A stretch of 64,000 nucleotides of DNA. Origin: Hyparrhenia diplandra (Eukaryota; Streptophyta; Magnoliopsida; Poales; Poaceae). The DNA lies in assembly GCA_015847255.1 (NCBI GenBank), contig JADLZK010007779.1, forward strand, positions 806,001 to 870,000, in the 5' to 3' direction. Shown piece after piece: positions 21,721-33,349 of the stretch (the first letter of the stretch is position 1; the number at the start of each line of letters is the position of its first letter). The translations under genes and the position numbers were made by a program. The notes beneath the pieces were generated by a model, which was given only the letters and a program-made list of their open reading frames with translations, was not told the DNA's origin and did not search any database.

Positions 21721-22656
21721 GCGGGGGAGAGTCGGGTGGGGCTGACTATAAACAACTTTGTCCCTTTTGCCAACAGGTAAATTGGCACTCGAAAAAAATA
21801 TATATATATATACAAATATTTTATTATCAAAACAAAACAAAAATATTTATCAAACAAAAAAAAATATATAAATATTTTTGAAAATCAAAATAATAAATTT
21901 TTATAAATAAAATAAATTCTTTTATGAAAAATGAGAAAAATATTTCCTAAATAAAAATATACAAGAAAATATTTTCCAAATAAAATTTTTAAAGTATATA
22001 AAAAAAGAGAGAGAGAAAAGTTTGAAAATTTTGGAGAAAATCAAAACGAGAGAAAACGACCGGCCAAAGCAGCGAAAGCAAACAACGATCCACGAACTTT
22101 TCGTGACCGTTGAGCACGCCTTGACCAAAGCTCGACGGCAGCAGCCTCAGGTGGTGAGGTGCGCCCCGCACCACGCAGGGGCCCCACCTTCGCCAACGGC
22201 TCAGATCCATTGCATGGTGCGTCCCCGGCCGTTTGCTCGGCTTTAAATAGCCCGAGCGCCGGTGTGAGAGCACCCACCTTCCATTTCAACTCTTTCTCTT
22301 TGTCACACTCTCTCCCACTTTGCTCTACACTCCATTTTCTCGACCAAAAACATTGTGCCAAGCAAGATCATGGGTGTGAAAGTTCATACTTTCATCTAAC
22401 CCTTGCACACCCGAGGTTTTGCTCAAGCGTTTTTGCAAAGAGCCATGAAGCGAGTCGGAAAAAGCTCGGCGGGTTGAGGAGGTCGTCAAGGCAAAGCTCA
22501 CGACGCACAAGCACAAGCTCCACCTTCAACCTCGACAAACAAGAAGGCTCCCCATGCAAGAAGATGTTGCAACCATCGGGGAGGAAGAAGTTCAAGCTCC
22601 CCGGCAATCGGCGAAGTCAACGCTCCGTACCTCGACATCGGGGGGAGATCGGGAGA

Positions 22657-24524
22657 TGTTGCATTTCTTAAGCGCAATCACTAGAAACAGGTTTAGAACC
22701 CATCTCTAATAACGGCGCTAAATGCGCCGTTGACATTCCCAAGTGAAACCACCGCGGTCGGTGATCTGAAGCGGGATTATCAACGGTGATAGATCTTGCC
22801 AAACAAGATATTTATCCGCCAAAAGCGCCGCGGATCTATCATTGTAGCATTTCACCCGGAAGTATTGAGGGGTATCGTTATTTATATTTTCCCAAAGGAA
22901 GGCATGGTGGAAAAGGATCTAATAGAGACATGAACAAGATAACATGACTATGTAATGGACCAATGCTTATACTTGGGGGGATATAAAGGAACGGTAAAGG
23001 GATAACTTGACACACTCACACCAAGCCAAACTCAAGGATAAAGATAAATAAGGAATAAAGAAAGACCTAAGTGGAGCATACTGATTCTAGTCATGGCATT
23101 GCATAGAACCAGTTGATAGTCGGGCAACACGCATGAGCAGGAGGTCGGAGCTGAGAATGAAATGGACAGGGGAGACCTCCCGGAGCATCCGCCCCTAAAG
23201 GAAGGCATTTACGAACTCCTACGGCAAAGACACACGAACGTGGGGATTTCAAAGGGACGGTCAAGGCTTGTCACGATCAAGCCGCCTACCCCCTCAACCG
23301 TGGCATGCACTCATATTCGACGGATACACGGCATCCGGACACCACGCCCGCATACTAGGACACTACTCATGTCCCCATGGCCCCCACCCTACGGATGGAC
23401 GGAATAGGACACGAGCAAGCCCCGAAGGACACAACGAACCGCCATTCAAGACAATCCCGACACTACCCAATTATATTGCATGAATGGTTTAAGCATAAAG
23501 TTCTATATGACGATATCACAACATAGAAACTATAGACTAGTTCATGTGTCATGATCATGTCAAGAACAACATGTTAGATCATAAGATAAATCATGAGGCA
23601 TAGAAATAACATGAAGACTCTAATCCTAATGCACAACCAAGATAAGATAAGAGCAAGGCTTTGGAAGAATACCATAGAAAGATTTATTCGGAATCCATCT
23701 TCCAAGGAGCCAAGCCCTCCTTGGTAGCTTTGCCTAGCTCCACATTCTAAACTACTAATCCTACTAAGAAGAGGAAGAAGAAGAGGTAGAAGAAGAAGAA
23801 GAAGAAGAAAGGGAAAAGAAGAAGAAGAAAAAGAAGAAGAAGAAGAAGAAGAAGGAGAGAGGCTACATTGTGAGGTGTGTGTTACAAGGGAGGGAGTGCC
23901 CATCTATTTATAGGACTTTCACCATGGGATCCTCTCTTGGCTAAGCCATTTGGTACTAATCCCGCGACCACCGTCTTACGGGCAAGCAAACACCGCCTCC
24001 GGACTTTTTTCGGTCGAGATGGGCCGCCGGGGCGAAGATGGGCCGTTTTGGCCTCCGGAGGGTGCGGGCGCACCACTTGGCGCGGGCGCACCAAGATTTC
24101 GTCCGTTTGGGCTGAAACTTTGCATGAGCACGTGGGCCTCGGAGTTAGCCGTTTCGAGTGTTCGTTCGCTGAAATCCGATTTCGTATGAGAAAGTTATGC
24201 CCAAAATATTGAACCCATGTCCTGCGGCCCGTTTATCATTTCATGTTGGATTCGGGTCTACCGACCTCTTGGGCTTGTGCTTGATATTGATATTTTATGG
24301 ACTTTTCTCCCTTGGGCTTGATGTTCCGAGGAATGCGCTTTCGAGGGGAGGCGCCTTTTGGTGCCTTTTCCACTTGGTTTTTATATAAATCCCGCAAAAC
24401 ATTATTTGGCACTACAAGTGGAATTATGTCAATAATAAATGTATATGTGTGTAGTAAGGTATAGTTTCAACCCCTTATTGTTAGAATGTTGACGTTAAGA
24501 ATATGTCGTTGGTGACCGTCAACA
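22657..24524 (-). repeat. Solo LTR of the element C family, reverse orientation
   Basis: It begins TGTTGCATTTCTTAAGCGC and ends GACCGTCAACA, the reverse complement of the element C LTR. It is flanked by GGAGA at 22652-22656 and 24525-24529 and contains no internal domain, so it arose by LTR-LTR recombination. At 1868 bp it is longer than the forward copy, partly through a GAA microsatellite (23766-23860). Its TATA region lies near 23905 on the minus strand. Confidence 0.92.
23766..23860. repeat. (GAA)n microsatellite
   Basis: About 95 bp of imperfect GAA/AAG repeats inside the solo LTR, near its transcription start on the minus strand, where it would read as a CTT-rich leader. Confidence 0.9.
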
Positions 24525-24922
24525 GGAGATGCAAGCATATCTCCTACTCAAAGATCGTGTGTTCCAACACACGCCCGGAATCGACCCCAACCTCCTCGAA
24601 CAAACAGGTATGGGATGAAGATTTTCCTATCATTTGGAAAGCAGTTGGGTGGCAAGATTTTCCCCCTCTCGAGGAGGATGGTTCTCGCCTCCTGACAATC
24701 CAGTTTCTATGCACTATGGTAGAGGACAAGCTAGGAATTTCTTTCCGCCTTTTTGGACGTTCATATCATATCAAGTGGGCGGAACTAGCTGGTCATTTGG
24801 GCTTTAGTTATAGATGTGCACTATCACACCCCACTTTTAATGGGTCGTTAACCTCACGTATTTTGCGCCGGGATCACGCACAAATACGTTCATTAGTGTC
24901 AGATAATGGTACACAGATATAA

Positions 24923-26255
24923 TAGAAATCTGAGCTTTAATAATATAGGGTCAGAAAGTCTTACAGCTGGCGAATATGTTATCGAGTTAGCCAACCGAAA
25001 GCGGTGGATTAACTATGGCTGTTGCCTCATACTCCACAGGCAACTTGAGCACGGGCGGAAACCCTGGCAACTACGTCTTCCTCCTAAGCAAACGCCTCGC
25101 AAACTCCTATGAACGCTGATCGTCTACCTTGACAACGATCTTACCAGCCGGATATGCCAATATCCAGTAAAAACATAGGGGTGAGTACAAACGCGTGCTT
25201 CGGCAAGTCCAAACCAGGGGTGGTTTGGTAAATTAAGGGTTTGGGCCCCTGGCAGAGTCTCTAAAACTGCTCTCGCTAGTTCGAGGTTATCTCATCTTGT
25301 CATCGCCTTCACATATCACAACAAGGTTAGTTAAAGCTAATCATAGATGTTCGGGCCTAGCATCCGCCCATTCCGAGGATGTGGCTATTCGAATAGATTC
25401 AATAAACTCGCAGAGGTTGTACAATTTCCCCACACGATAGGCACAGTCTTCCCCATCCGGTTTGGTTCAGACTGGCCTAACGAGATCCGTACTCGCTTGG
25501 GTGCTACCCTAGGTGTATTGGTATAATCCTACCACGACTTCTCAGGGGTTGGAAGACAATATGGTGATACCAAATCACCGACGGCTTTACGGGTAATACC
25601 TTATTACCCAACCCATATCGCCCACAACATTCTCATAATCGATAATCATAAATCTGTGTACAAACGGCGTCACCACGCCCAAAACAACAACTTACGTGGA
25701 GGATCACATAGCAACCACGCCAACCGGACCTTGGGGCCACTCTCCCCATGTCTGCTCCTGATAGATCGTTCGCCTACTCCGGCCACCTTGGCTCGAAATT
25801 ATACCTCAACCCAACGGGGTGTGAATCTAGTTATCCCATACCGACGTGTGGCTGTACGCAGTATCGCACTAGGTAGAAGGTCTATGAATTGGTCCTTAGG
25901 GAGGCGAGTATCTCTCCGCAGGAATCCCACACGGAGATTCCTGTAATAACCCATCTCTATGGATTATTATCACCCACCTCTTTTGTTGGTTAGGGTTCAT
26001 TAGGTGATCTCATGTTATTCTTAATTATAAACGTATAAGCGTAGATAACGTGGATGAGTACGTCATCCAGCTTAGCTCCATAGCTACGTTATCAGGCTCA
26101 TACCACTCTATACTAATCAGGTTATCACAGGTAAGCATCCTGTCTATTATCATCATCATTATATATACTTGATTAAGGTCATGATTAGAGGGAGGGTAAG
26201 GACTTGCCTGGGATGTTCTTACTGATCGACACGGCGTCGAACGTCTCTAGCGTAC
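24923..26255. other. Unclassified 1.3-kb sequence, possible gypsy LTR fragment
   Basis: No coding motif is seen in any frame; short open frames (for example 25656-25946) have no recognised content. Its texture (CCTATCGTG-like direct words, moderate GC, terminal GTAC before the next LTR) recalls a reverse-oriented gypsy LTR, but no partner copy exists in the window to confirm that. Confidence 0.3.
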
Positions 26256-29200
26256 TGTAACAACCCGAAAATTTTGGAACCTAAAAATTGCAACCAACAA
26301 AATTTTTTCTTAAATAGCCCATGAATGGTGAATGTCATGTAGGAAAACACTTCCTAGTTGCACAAGTAGCACCCATTTAATTTTTGTCAAGCATATTGCA
26401 TGTAATAATCAACCATGATTGATTTGGATTTTATTTGATTTTATGTGTTGACTAATAAAATCAAATAACTTTATAAGTGTTGTGTTGCCATCCCCTTGGA
26501 CATGGATTCCACCTAAAACCCTAATGACCCCTAGTGGACCACCCTAAAAGTGTACACAAGCTTGGCACACTCATTATGTACACATAGGAGGCCGTGGACT
26601 AGTTTGGTGGGAGAAAGAAATTAGAAAAGACTTAAGAGAAAAGGGAAAAATAGAAAAACACCAAAGTGGCCCAGCCAGCCTCCTAGGCCTGCCTCACCCA
26701 CGAAGCCAGCCTGGTAACCAAGCAGGCCGAAGCCACACCACCGTGACGGGCCGGCCCAGCAACATAACGGAGGGCAAGTTTGTCTTTTTCCCCATCTCAA
26801 GCCGCTGGACGTGAGGACCTCGTGTCATCTTTTCCCCCCACCTCGGTCCCCCTCGTTCTCTCCGTGAAACGCGGGTATTTGGGAGGAGGGAATCCTGTGC
26901 GCCCGCACCGCCGCTAGCCGTCCGTGCTCGCCACCAACCGCACGGACGCCTTGGATGAACGCCCGACCGCACTCGACGCTCACACCCCGCCCCAGTCGTA
27001 AAGGCAGCGCAAGAACACCTCGCGGCTCGCCATGACGTCCGCTGCCGCCCCGCGTGACCCCTCGTTCCCCGGCTGCCCCCTTGACCGCCCCGGTCTCCCG
27101 GGGGAGCACGAGCGCCGCGTGATCGCGACGCGAACCCGAGCCTCGCCCAAGACACCACACAGCGCTCGATTGCCTCCCCTACCGCACTCCACCGTCCATC
27201 CCGAGCCATGCCGGCCGCCCTATAAAGGGAGCATCCGGGACCCTAGGGTTTCCCCAGTTGCCCCGGCTGCTGGTGGCCTTGCTCGTGCCCACGCCCGCCC
27301 AACGAGAGAGGAGAGGGAGGGGAAGGAGAAGGGAGGAGAAGAGGGAGCCGCTGCCGGAGCCGCAGCCGCTGGAAGCGCCGCCATGCCGTTCGCATGATCT
27401 GCCGCCAGGATGCCACCGATCGACCACCGACGTGAGCCTGGCTGAACGCCACCGCGCCCAACCATACCAAGCCAAGAACCTGTAGGGAGAGGATTGGAGG
27501 AAGAAGGAAGGAGCCTGAAGCACCATTGCCGCGCCGTCCGCGCATGGGAGCTCGCCGACCGAGGTCGCCGCCCCGCACGACTACACCGCGCGCTGCCGCC
27601 GTCCCGCACGGCTCGGCTCGTCACGGCCACACCTCGCCACCGCCCGCCATCCGGCCGCCCGCAGCACCACGGTGAGCACCCGCTGCTCCATGCCACCATT
27701 GCCGTGTCCACGCCGCCGTCCGCCGCCGCGTTCCCGCACTTAGAGCGCCAAAAGCGGCCTTTCGCCCCTAGACATCCGCACGCACGCCAAGACGCCGTAC
27801 CGGGCACCCGCGTCGGCCTTGCCGAGCTCTAGCAGCTCGGGAACACCGACGCCGAACACGGGCGGCCATGGTTGCCATGGTAAGCCCGACCATGAACGCC
27901 GCTGCGGCGTTCCGCCAAAACCCGACCAGGACAGCCACCGGACCTCCACCGCCGTGCCCGCCTTCAGTGGCGAGTAGAAAGCACCCCTTTGCCCGTGTTT
28001 ATGTCCTAGAACACCTGGCCGCTAGACCCGCCCGGGGGGCCGTGATCCATGGCGCCCGCGGCGCACGCACGTCTCGAGGAATCCAAGCCGCCCCTTGAGA
28101 TCCAAAAGACCTCCGAGCGCCGCCTTGACCACACACGCCTAGCCGTCCAACCAGATGGGGAAGAAGTTGTCTCCCTTGCCTAACTAGAGCCACCGCTGCC
28201 GCCACCGGAGCCCCCTCCGGGCCAAGGGCAGCCGCAAGACGGATTCCGCCGGAGTATGGTCGCCGCAGCACCGCCTTGAGCGCCTGCATGGGACCCGAAT
28301 CGGCGGAAAAAGGAGGGGGCCTGCCCCGCTTGCATCCGTAGCCGCCGCCACCGCGCGCCGCCGCGAACCACGCCAAGCCGGCCGCCGCCAAGGCACCGGT
28401 GCCGCTGCCTGACCCTCGCCGACACATGGTCGCCCCACCGCCTCGCCAGCCTCAGAGCGCCCTACCGCCCGCCGAGCCACCTGAGCAGCCCCTCGGATGC
28501 TCGACTTCGACTCACGGGCCGCGCGGCGCGGGAGCAGTTAGGGGATGGGGAATAGAAAGGGAGAAGCCCAGCCGCCGGCCTAGACCTCCGTCCACCGTGA
28601 GCCGGGAGAGAGAGGGTAAGTGGACCTGGCCCACGATAGACCGCGCCGTGGTCTATGGACCACCTTGATTGTAGTCCACCGTGAACCAGCCCAAGTGTGA
28701 CCCCGCCTGTAGACAAAGCCCGCTAGAGGCCCAGTACCGCCACGTGGGCGCATCCAGCGAGCCACACGTGTCCGGGCCGGGCGGCCCAAGCCTGACCCGT
28801 ACTCGGCCCGTATCCGGCCCACTAGGCCCATTAAGAATTGACCGGTCAACGTTGACCGTTGACTGGGGCCCACCTGCTGTTGACCTGGCCCCACCTGTCA
28901 CTGACCCATGCCGCGGGACCCACCTGTCAGCCACTGATTGCCGCTGGACCCGCATGACGCCATGCTGACGTCAGCTGACCAACCAGAGGTGCGCGTGTAA
29001 AGTCGCCCCGAATAACCCCCGCTTTTTCCAATTTCGTAAATTGTTTAAACTTAGAAAATTCAAAACTATTTCATACGATGTCAGAAAATTATGAAACAAG
29101 AGTCTAAATTTTTCTAATTTCAAGCTCTACGTCATAGGGTTATCCATGAGTGGTTTTTGGATCTTTTGGGATATTTTGCTTCTTTGTGAACCTCTATAGG

Positions 29201-31070
29201 AGTCACTTATCGCGACTCTACGTTACGTTTTCAGTCCCGGAGGAGGAGTTGCCTGAGGAGGATGACCCGGTGTACGACTACACCAACTAACGAAGACTAG
29301 TACCACTACTTCCTTGACATCGCAGGTGTCATGGCTACACTTTACTAGTAGAGAATCCTATTTAGACATTGTAAGTAGATATGCTAGCGCTTTTACTTTA
29401 CTCCTTTGCTAGTATATATGATGCATGTTTTTGCCTGAGCCTTGAATGCCTTGATTGAAACCCATCCACCCAGTTACCCAGCTTTGCGCTCGCACTTATA
29501 TATTTCTTGCCTGCTTGCTTGCACTAGCTATATCTCACTTACTGGTTATATATGATGAACCGGAGTATATGTGCCGGACGATGACTTTTGGTGTCGGGTG
29601 CCTTGTGATACTTGGTGACTCGTGATACCTGGTGAGTGAGACTCTACGTGTGACTTGGGTGTGTTGTGAGGGTCGAGTCGGCCGGGACGGGATCTACGAC
29701 GAGTCATAGAGGATGAGTCTTGCCGAGGGGGTGCAACCTAGGCATCCCTAAGAGAAGGTACCTATGGCGGGTACATGGTGATTTTCGAGAGTTTCTGGGG
29801 CTGAGAGCCTTTGTGGAATGAAGCCCCGGGCCGAAGGTGCCATCGAGTGCACAGGAGTTGAGAAGATGTCTTGTCTGGTCAACCTAAGGACTGATGTATC
29901 GTTGGGACGGAATCGTGGGAACCTGGTACTCACCACTCACCCCCAAATGGGCAGGGGACGGGTAGTCCGACTGGCTAGGGCGGTGCCACTACTACTAGGT
30001 TGTAGCGGATAGTGTAGGGAGATGTTGGTGGTTGCTCGCCACATTGTCCTCAGAAGCGTAGTATCCCTGATGGGCCCGGTACTGCGTCTCACAGTCTCAG
30101 TGTGCCCGTGGTTCATCCGGAGTGTCCCAGGGCTGAGTGGTAGGGTGGCATCGTACTAGTTAGAAGGCAGCCAGAATCTTCCTAGGTGCTCCTAGGGCAT
30201 CGATGATGGTGATCGGGTGGTCTTGTGTACACGCTCTACAGAGTTTAATTAAATCAACACGTATTGTCCTGCCTTCGGGCATGGATCTAACTTTTGGGCC
30301 TGGACTGCCTAAGGGTGTGCGCCGGCCTTCGAGCCTGGACAACCTAAAGGTGTGCGCCGGCTTACTTGTTGGGTTTACCCCATCGGTTACTGCTTTTGGC
30401 GAGTAGGTGAGGTGTCCTTTCTCTTCTTACCTTGGGAGTACTAGTAGTGTGGGGGATTACGGCTGAGAGCCTAGCGGGCTGAGAGCCGAATAGGCAAGGC
30501 AGAAGGAGCTGAAGGGTTGTCTTGTCGCTAAGTGGATATGAGAGTGTGAGATGTGTGTGGTATATGGTGATGGTTTGGGAAGAACAGGTGAGGTGGGATG
30601 GGAATTGTAATTGGAACTAATAATATTGATTATATTATTATTTATTGCTTCGCGTGCGCTAAGGATGCAAACCATAGCCAAATATTAGGATCGCCGGATC
30701 CCTTATTTTCTATTTCCACCCACGGCTCATTCGGTGCTGACCATGGCCTGCACATTTCTGGCGGTGTGCGGATTACTTGACTCGCGGTAATTAGAAGGAT
30801 TAGATGGTCACCGTGCCTACGCTCAAGCTGGAGATGGATGATGATGATGCTTCCGTGCCTAGCTTCCAGTCTTCGATGCTGTTCTGGATGCTGCTTGACT
30901 CTGATTGATTCCGCCAAGTGGCGATGTAAACCCTTCTACTTGTATTCTTTTTATTCGAAGTTTGACTCATGTCGATCGTAATTCAGATAATGTGATGGAA
31001 TGATCCTTGGGGACCATCGTGTTATACTTCATTACGTGGATTTCCCTTCGTGGAAATCGGGGATGTTACA
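26256..31070 (+). repeat. 5' LTR of the Tekay/Del-like element
   Basis: It starts TGTAACAACCCG and ends GGGATGTTACA, with TG...CA ends and inverted TGTAAC/GTTACA tips, directly before the primer site. A TATA box TATAAAGG lies at 27221-27228, giving a U3 of about 1 kb and an R-U5 of about 3.8 kb. The zone 26690-28970 is strongly GC-rich and full of overlapping open frames on both strands; I treat these as composition artefacts. A roughly 36-bp near-duplicate (GCCTGGAC...GTGCGCCGG) occurs at about 30298-30361. No gene is recognised in this LTR. Confidence 0.85.
27221..27228 (+). promoter_or_regulatory. TATA box of the Tekay-like LTR
   Basis: TATAAAGG after a GC-rich U3, about 965 bp into the LTR, followed within 30 bp by CCCTAGGGTTTCC, a common start-site context in grass promoters. 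Confidence 0.5.
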
Positions 31071-31071
31071 G

Positions 31072-31094
31072 TTGGTATCAAGAGCCAGGCTTGA
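31072..31094 (+). promoter_or_regulatory. Primer binding site of the Tekay-like element
   Basis: TTGGTATCAAGAGCCAGGCT begins one base after the LTR end. It matches the initiator methionine tRNA complement (TGGTATCAGAGCC) with one extra A. Confidence 0.8.
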
Positions 31095-31520
31095 CCCTAG
31101 GACGAGACCCTTAGGATTGGTCGTTAGCAATAAGTGAAACTTGTCTAATTCGGTTATATTACCGACCCTGCATTCTTTTTTTAATGCATGGTTTACCTCG
31201 TTATGCTAACCTTCTACACCCAACTCATGGACCGATGCTATTGGAAGACCTACCTTGAGTAGATGTAACCATTCCACTATCAAGACTACCTACGTGTAGC
31301 ACGTTCTCGCGAGTCTATTAGTGTAGCAACTAATGACATCGCCATGTAACAAACTAATGTATTGAATGCTTGGGTCTTATTGCTTTTTATGAATCTTATT
31401 GCTTCTTTGTTCGAGTGTAATTTAGTTGTAAAAGTTTTAAATTGCTAAATCACTCATCTATAAACTTAAAGAGAAATTAATCATTACACATGTCATAACC
31501 CACGATGCACATTTTTCAGC

Positions 31521-32457
31521 TATGACCCGTCGTTCCAACCGCTGCGTAATCGCTCACCTTCCCGGTCCCTCGCTATGGCCCGTGGACGCGAGCATAGAGG
31601 TCGTGGGGGCATTGCTCTCAATCGTGAGGAGGCACCACGTGCACCTACCCGCCCCTTAGTGGAGGAGAACCACCATCAGCTGGAGAACCAGCCGGAGGAG
31701 CACCTTCACCTCGACCGACGTTGTTGAGTTAATGACTCATCACACCGAACTCATGACAACAAGTGGTGAAGATTGTCCAAGATAGTCGGTGTGACAATTT
31801 CCAGAAGAAGCTAAAGGGTTTTCTCAAGTTGAAGCCCCTACCTTCGATGGTACCAACAGTGACCCAATTGCAGCAGAGGATTGGCTGCGGGAGATGAAGA
31901 AAAGCTAGGCGACCACTTTCTCAAATGAGGAGTGCATTAGGGTTGCTACCCACCGCTTGTTGGCTCGCACTTGCATGGTGGGATAGCTATTGTGACTCGC
32001 ACCACTGACGTCGCCAACATCTCATGGGCAGAGTTCTTTGAGATTTTTCGTGAGCACCATGTTCTCGAGAATGCCATGGAGATCAAGGCAGACGAGTTCC
32101 GTGACATCTAGTAGGGGAGTGACAAGATCGCTGAGTACGCAATCCGTTTCACCAAGATGATGCAGTATGCGCCTCGGGACTATGTCAAAAGCGAGAAAGA
32201 GAAGATGTACTACTTCCGGAAGGGTCTGAGCATTCAGATTAATCTCTCCCTCTCGGAAAGACTTCTACTACCCTCCAGGAGATGATTAACAGGTGCATCG
32301 AGATCGAGAAGGATCAGCTGGAGGCCGACGAGATCAACACCAAGAAGAAGCGTCGTGCCGAAAGTACCTCTTGCGCCCTGCCTTCTCATAGGCTGCGCAT
32401 GAGAACACCTTCGCTACCTCGCCTCTACTTCACTAAAGAAGCTGTAGCCGGTTTGAG
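31521..32457 (+). pseudogene. Gag N-terminal and core region, Tekay-like element
   Basis: From ATG 31521 (MTRRSNR...) the frame is quickly lost, but the retrotransposon gag core can be read in pieces: FDGTNSDPIAAEDWLREM (31848-31900), ATHRLLARTC, ISWAEFFEIFREHHVLENAM (32018-32075), EYAIRFTKMMQYAPRDY (32134-32184) and YYFRKGLSIQINL. In-frame stops occur at 31906 (TAG) and 32109 (TAG). Order and content fit a chromovirus gag. Confidence 0.8.
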
Positions 32458-32557
32458 CTGAGGTGGTGGTATCTACCTCAGCGATTACCCCCACCCCGCT
32501 CGTGGCTGCTCTACTACGCCACATTCTACGCCGAGCATCGACAAGAGGAGGTCTGCT

Positions 32558-33349
32558 ATGTCTACCTCCACAAGCAGCAAGACCCTCACTTGCTTCGATT
32601 GTGGCCAGCCAGGTCACAAGAAGATCAACTGCCCGAAAAAGAGTACCACTACAGCAACGGGTACCACTACACCAGCTCAGGTGCCCACCAAGAAAGCTCA
32701 GGGAGCCCTCATCAAATGGGTGACCTCTGGAGCTACCCGTACCAGGCTGAACCATCTGACCGCGGAGGACGCTCAAGCTGCCCCCAACATGGTGTACGGT
32801 ATGTTCATGGTACAAGGAGCTAAGGCTTCCATGTTGTTTGACTCTGGAGCTACCTGCTCATATATCACTAACAAGTTTGCACGAGAGCACAAACTTCTAG
32901 TGACACCTCGCACTGAACCCTTATACACTAGCTCACCCATGGAAACCTTACGATGCACCCACAGATGCAAGGGAGTGATAATCACCATTGAGGGACACCC
33001 TTTCCTAGCCAGCCTCACCCTACTTCCCTCGGATGGCTTGGATGTCATTCTGGGAATGGATTGGTTAACCCTACACAAAGGAGTAATATCTTGCCGACCA
33101 AGATATGTGGAGATCACCCACCCCAGTGGACATGTGATCCGTTGCTTGCCACACCAAGGGAGGACAGTCTCTATGCTGTGCGCCCTAGAAACAAAGACCT
33201 TAGAGGAGGTGCCCATAGTATGTGAGTACCCTGATGTGTTTCCCAAGGAGTTGCCAGGTATGCCACCTGATCGAGATGTGGAGTTTGTGATTGACCTGCT
33301 ACCAGGCACAGGGCCTATTGCTAGAAGACCCTATCATATGTCAGTTTAG
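32558..33349 (+). pseudogene. Gag zinc knuckle and aspartic protease, Tekay-like element
   Basis: One open frame of 263 codons. It starts with a zinc knuckle (CFDCGQPGHKKINC, about 32592-32633), then a Thr-rich linker, then the retropepsin-like domain: MLFDSGATCSYI with catalytic D-S-G at about 32837, and ILGMDWLTLHKGVI (about 33048-33085). It continues toward the RT with EYPDVFPKELPGMPPDRDVE, the usual linker before the RT of gypsy elements, and ends in a TAG at 33347 followed by a frame change. This is the best-preserved coding block of the element. Confidence 0.88.

Larger units (their letters stand above)
18023..24902 (+). mobile_element. Element C: Athila-like Gypsy with gag, protease and an extra ORF, no pol seen
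   Basis: A forward LTR (18023-19678) is followed by a primer-binding-like AGCATTCTCGGCGCC, a gag and protease remnant (19829-21700), an AT-rich spacer, and a second transcription unit (from about 22020) whose ORF is interrupted by a solo LTR (22657-24524). RT, RNase H and integrase motifs are not found in any frame between the protease and the end of the extra ORF. The forward 3' LTR is missing, so the right end is truncated; 24902 is only the last position with recognisable coding sequence. The element inserted into the minus-strand LINE. Confidence 0.7.
22020..24922 (+). pseudogene. Additional ORF of element C with its own promoter-like region, split by a solo LTR
   Basis: A TATA-like CTTTAAATAG (about 22239) sits upstream of a C/T-rich leader and of a Lys/Arg/Ser-rich open frame (22159-22656). 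When the solo LTR and one copy of its GGAGA duplication are ignored, the same frame continues at 24530-24922 without a stop. That part includes AVGWQDFPPL, RLLTIQFLC, ISFRLFGRSYHIKWAELAGH and LGF, which resembles the transposon-associated 'Athila ORF1-like' proteins of unknown function. An alternative frame at 24530-24605 (YLLLKDRVFQHTPG) looks equally protein-like, so one frameshift may be present. Function is unknown. Confidence 0.55.

Noticed and set aside
18023..24524. A single element with LTRs in opposite orientation at its two ends
   Set aside because: The right LTR has its own 5-bp duplication (GGAGA on both sides) and the ORF continues after it, so it is a separate solo LTR inserted into element C.
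26690..28970. Many overlapping open frames of 60-195 codons on both strands
   Set aside because: They lie in a GC-rich LTR region, overlap in several frames at once and show only Arg/Pro/Ala/Gly-rich low-complexity products without any domain; a lack of AT-rich stop codons explains them.
30203..30406. Short plus-strand frame with MDLTFGPGLPKGVRR
   Set aside because: It lies across a local near-duplicate in the Tekay LTR; the frame is a by-product of the repeat.
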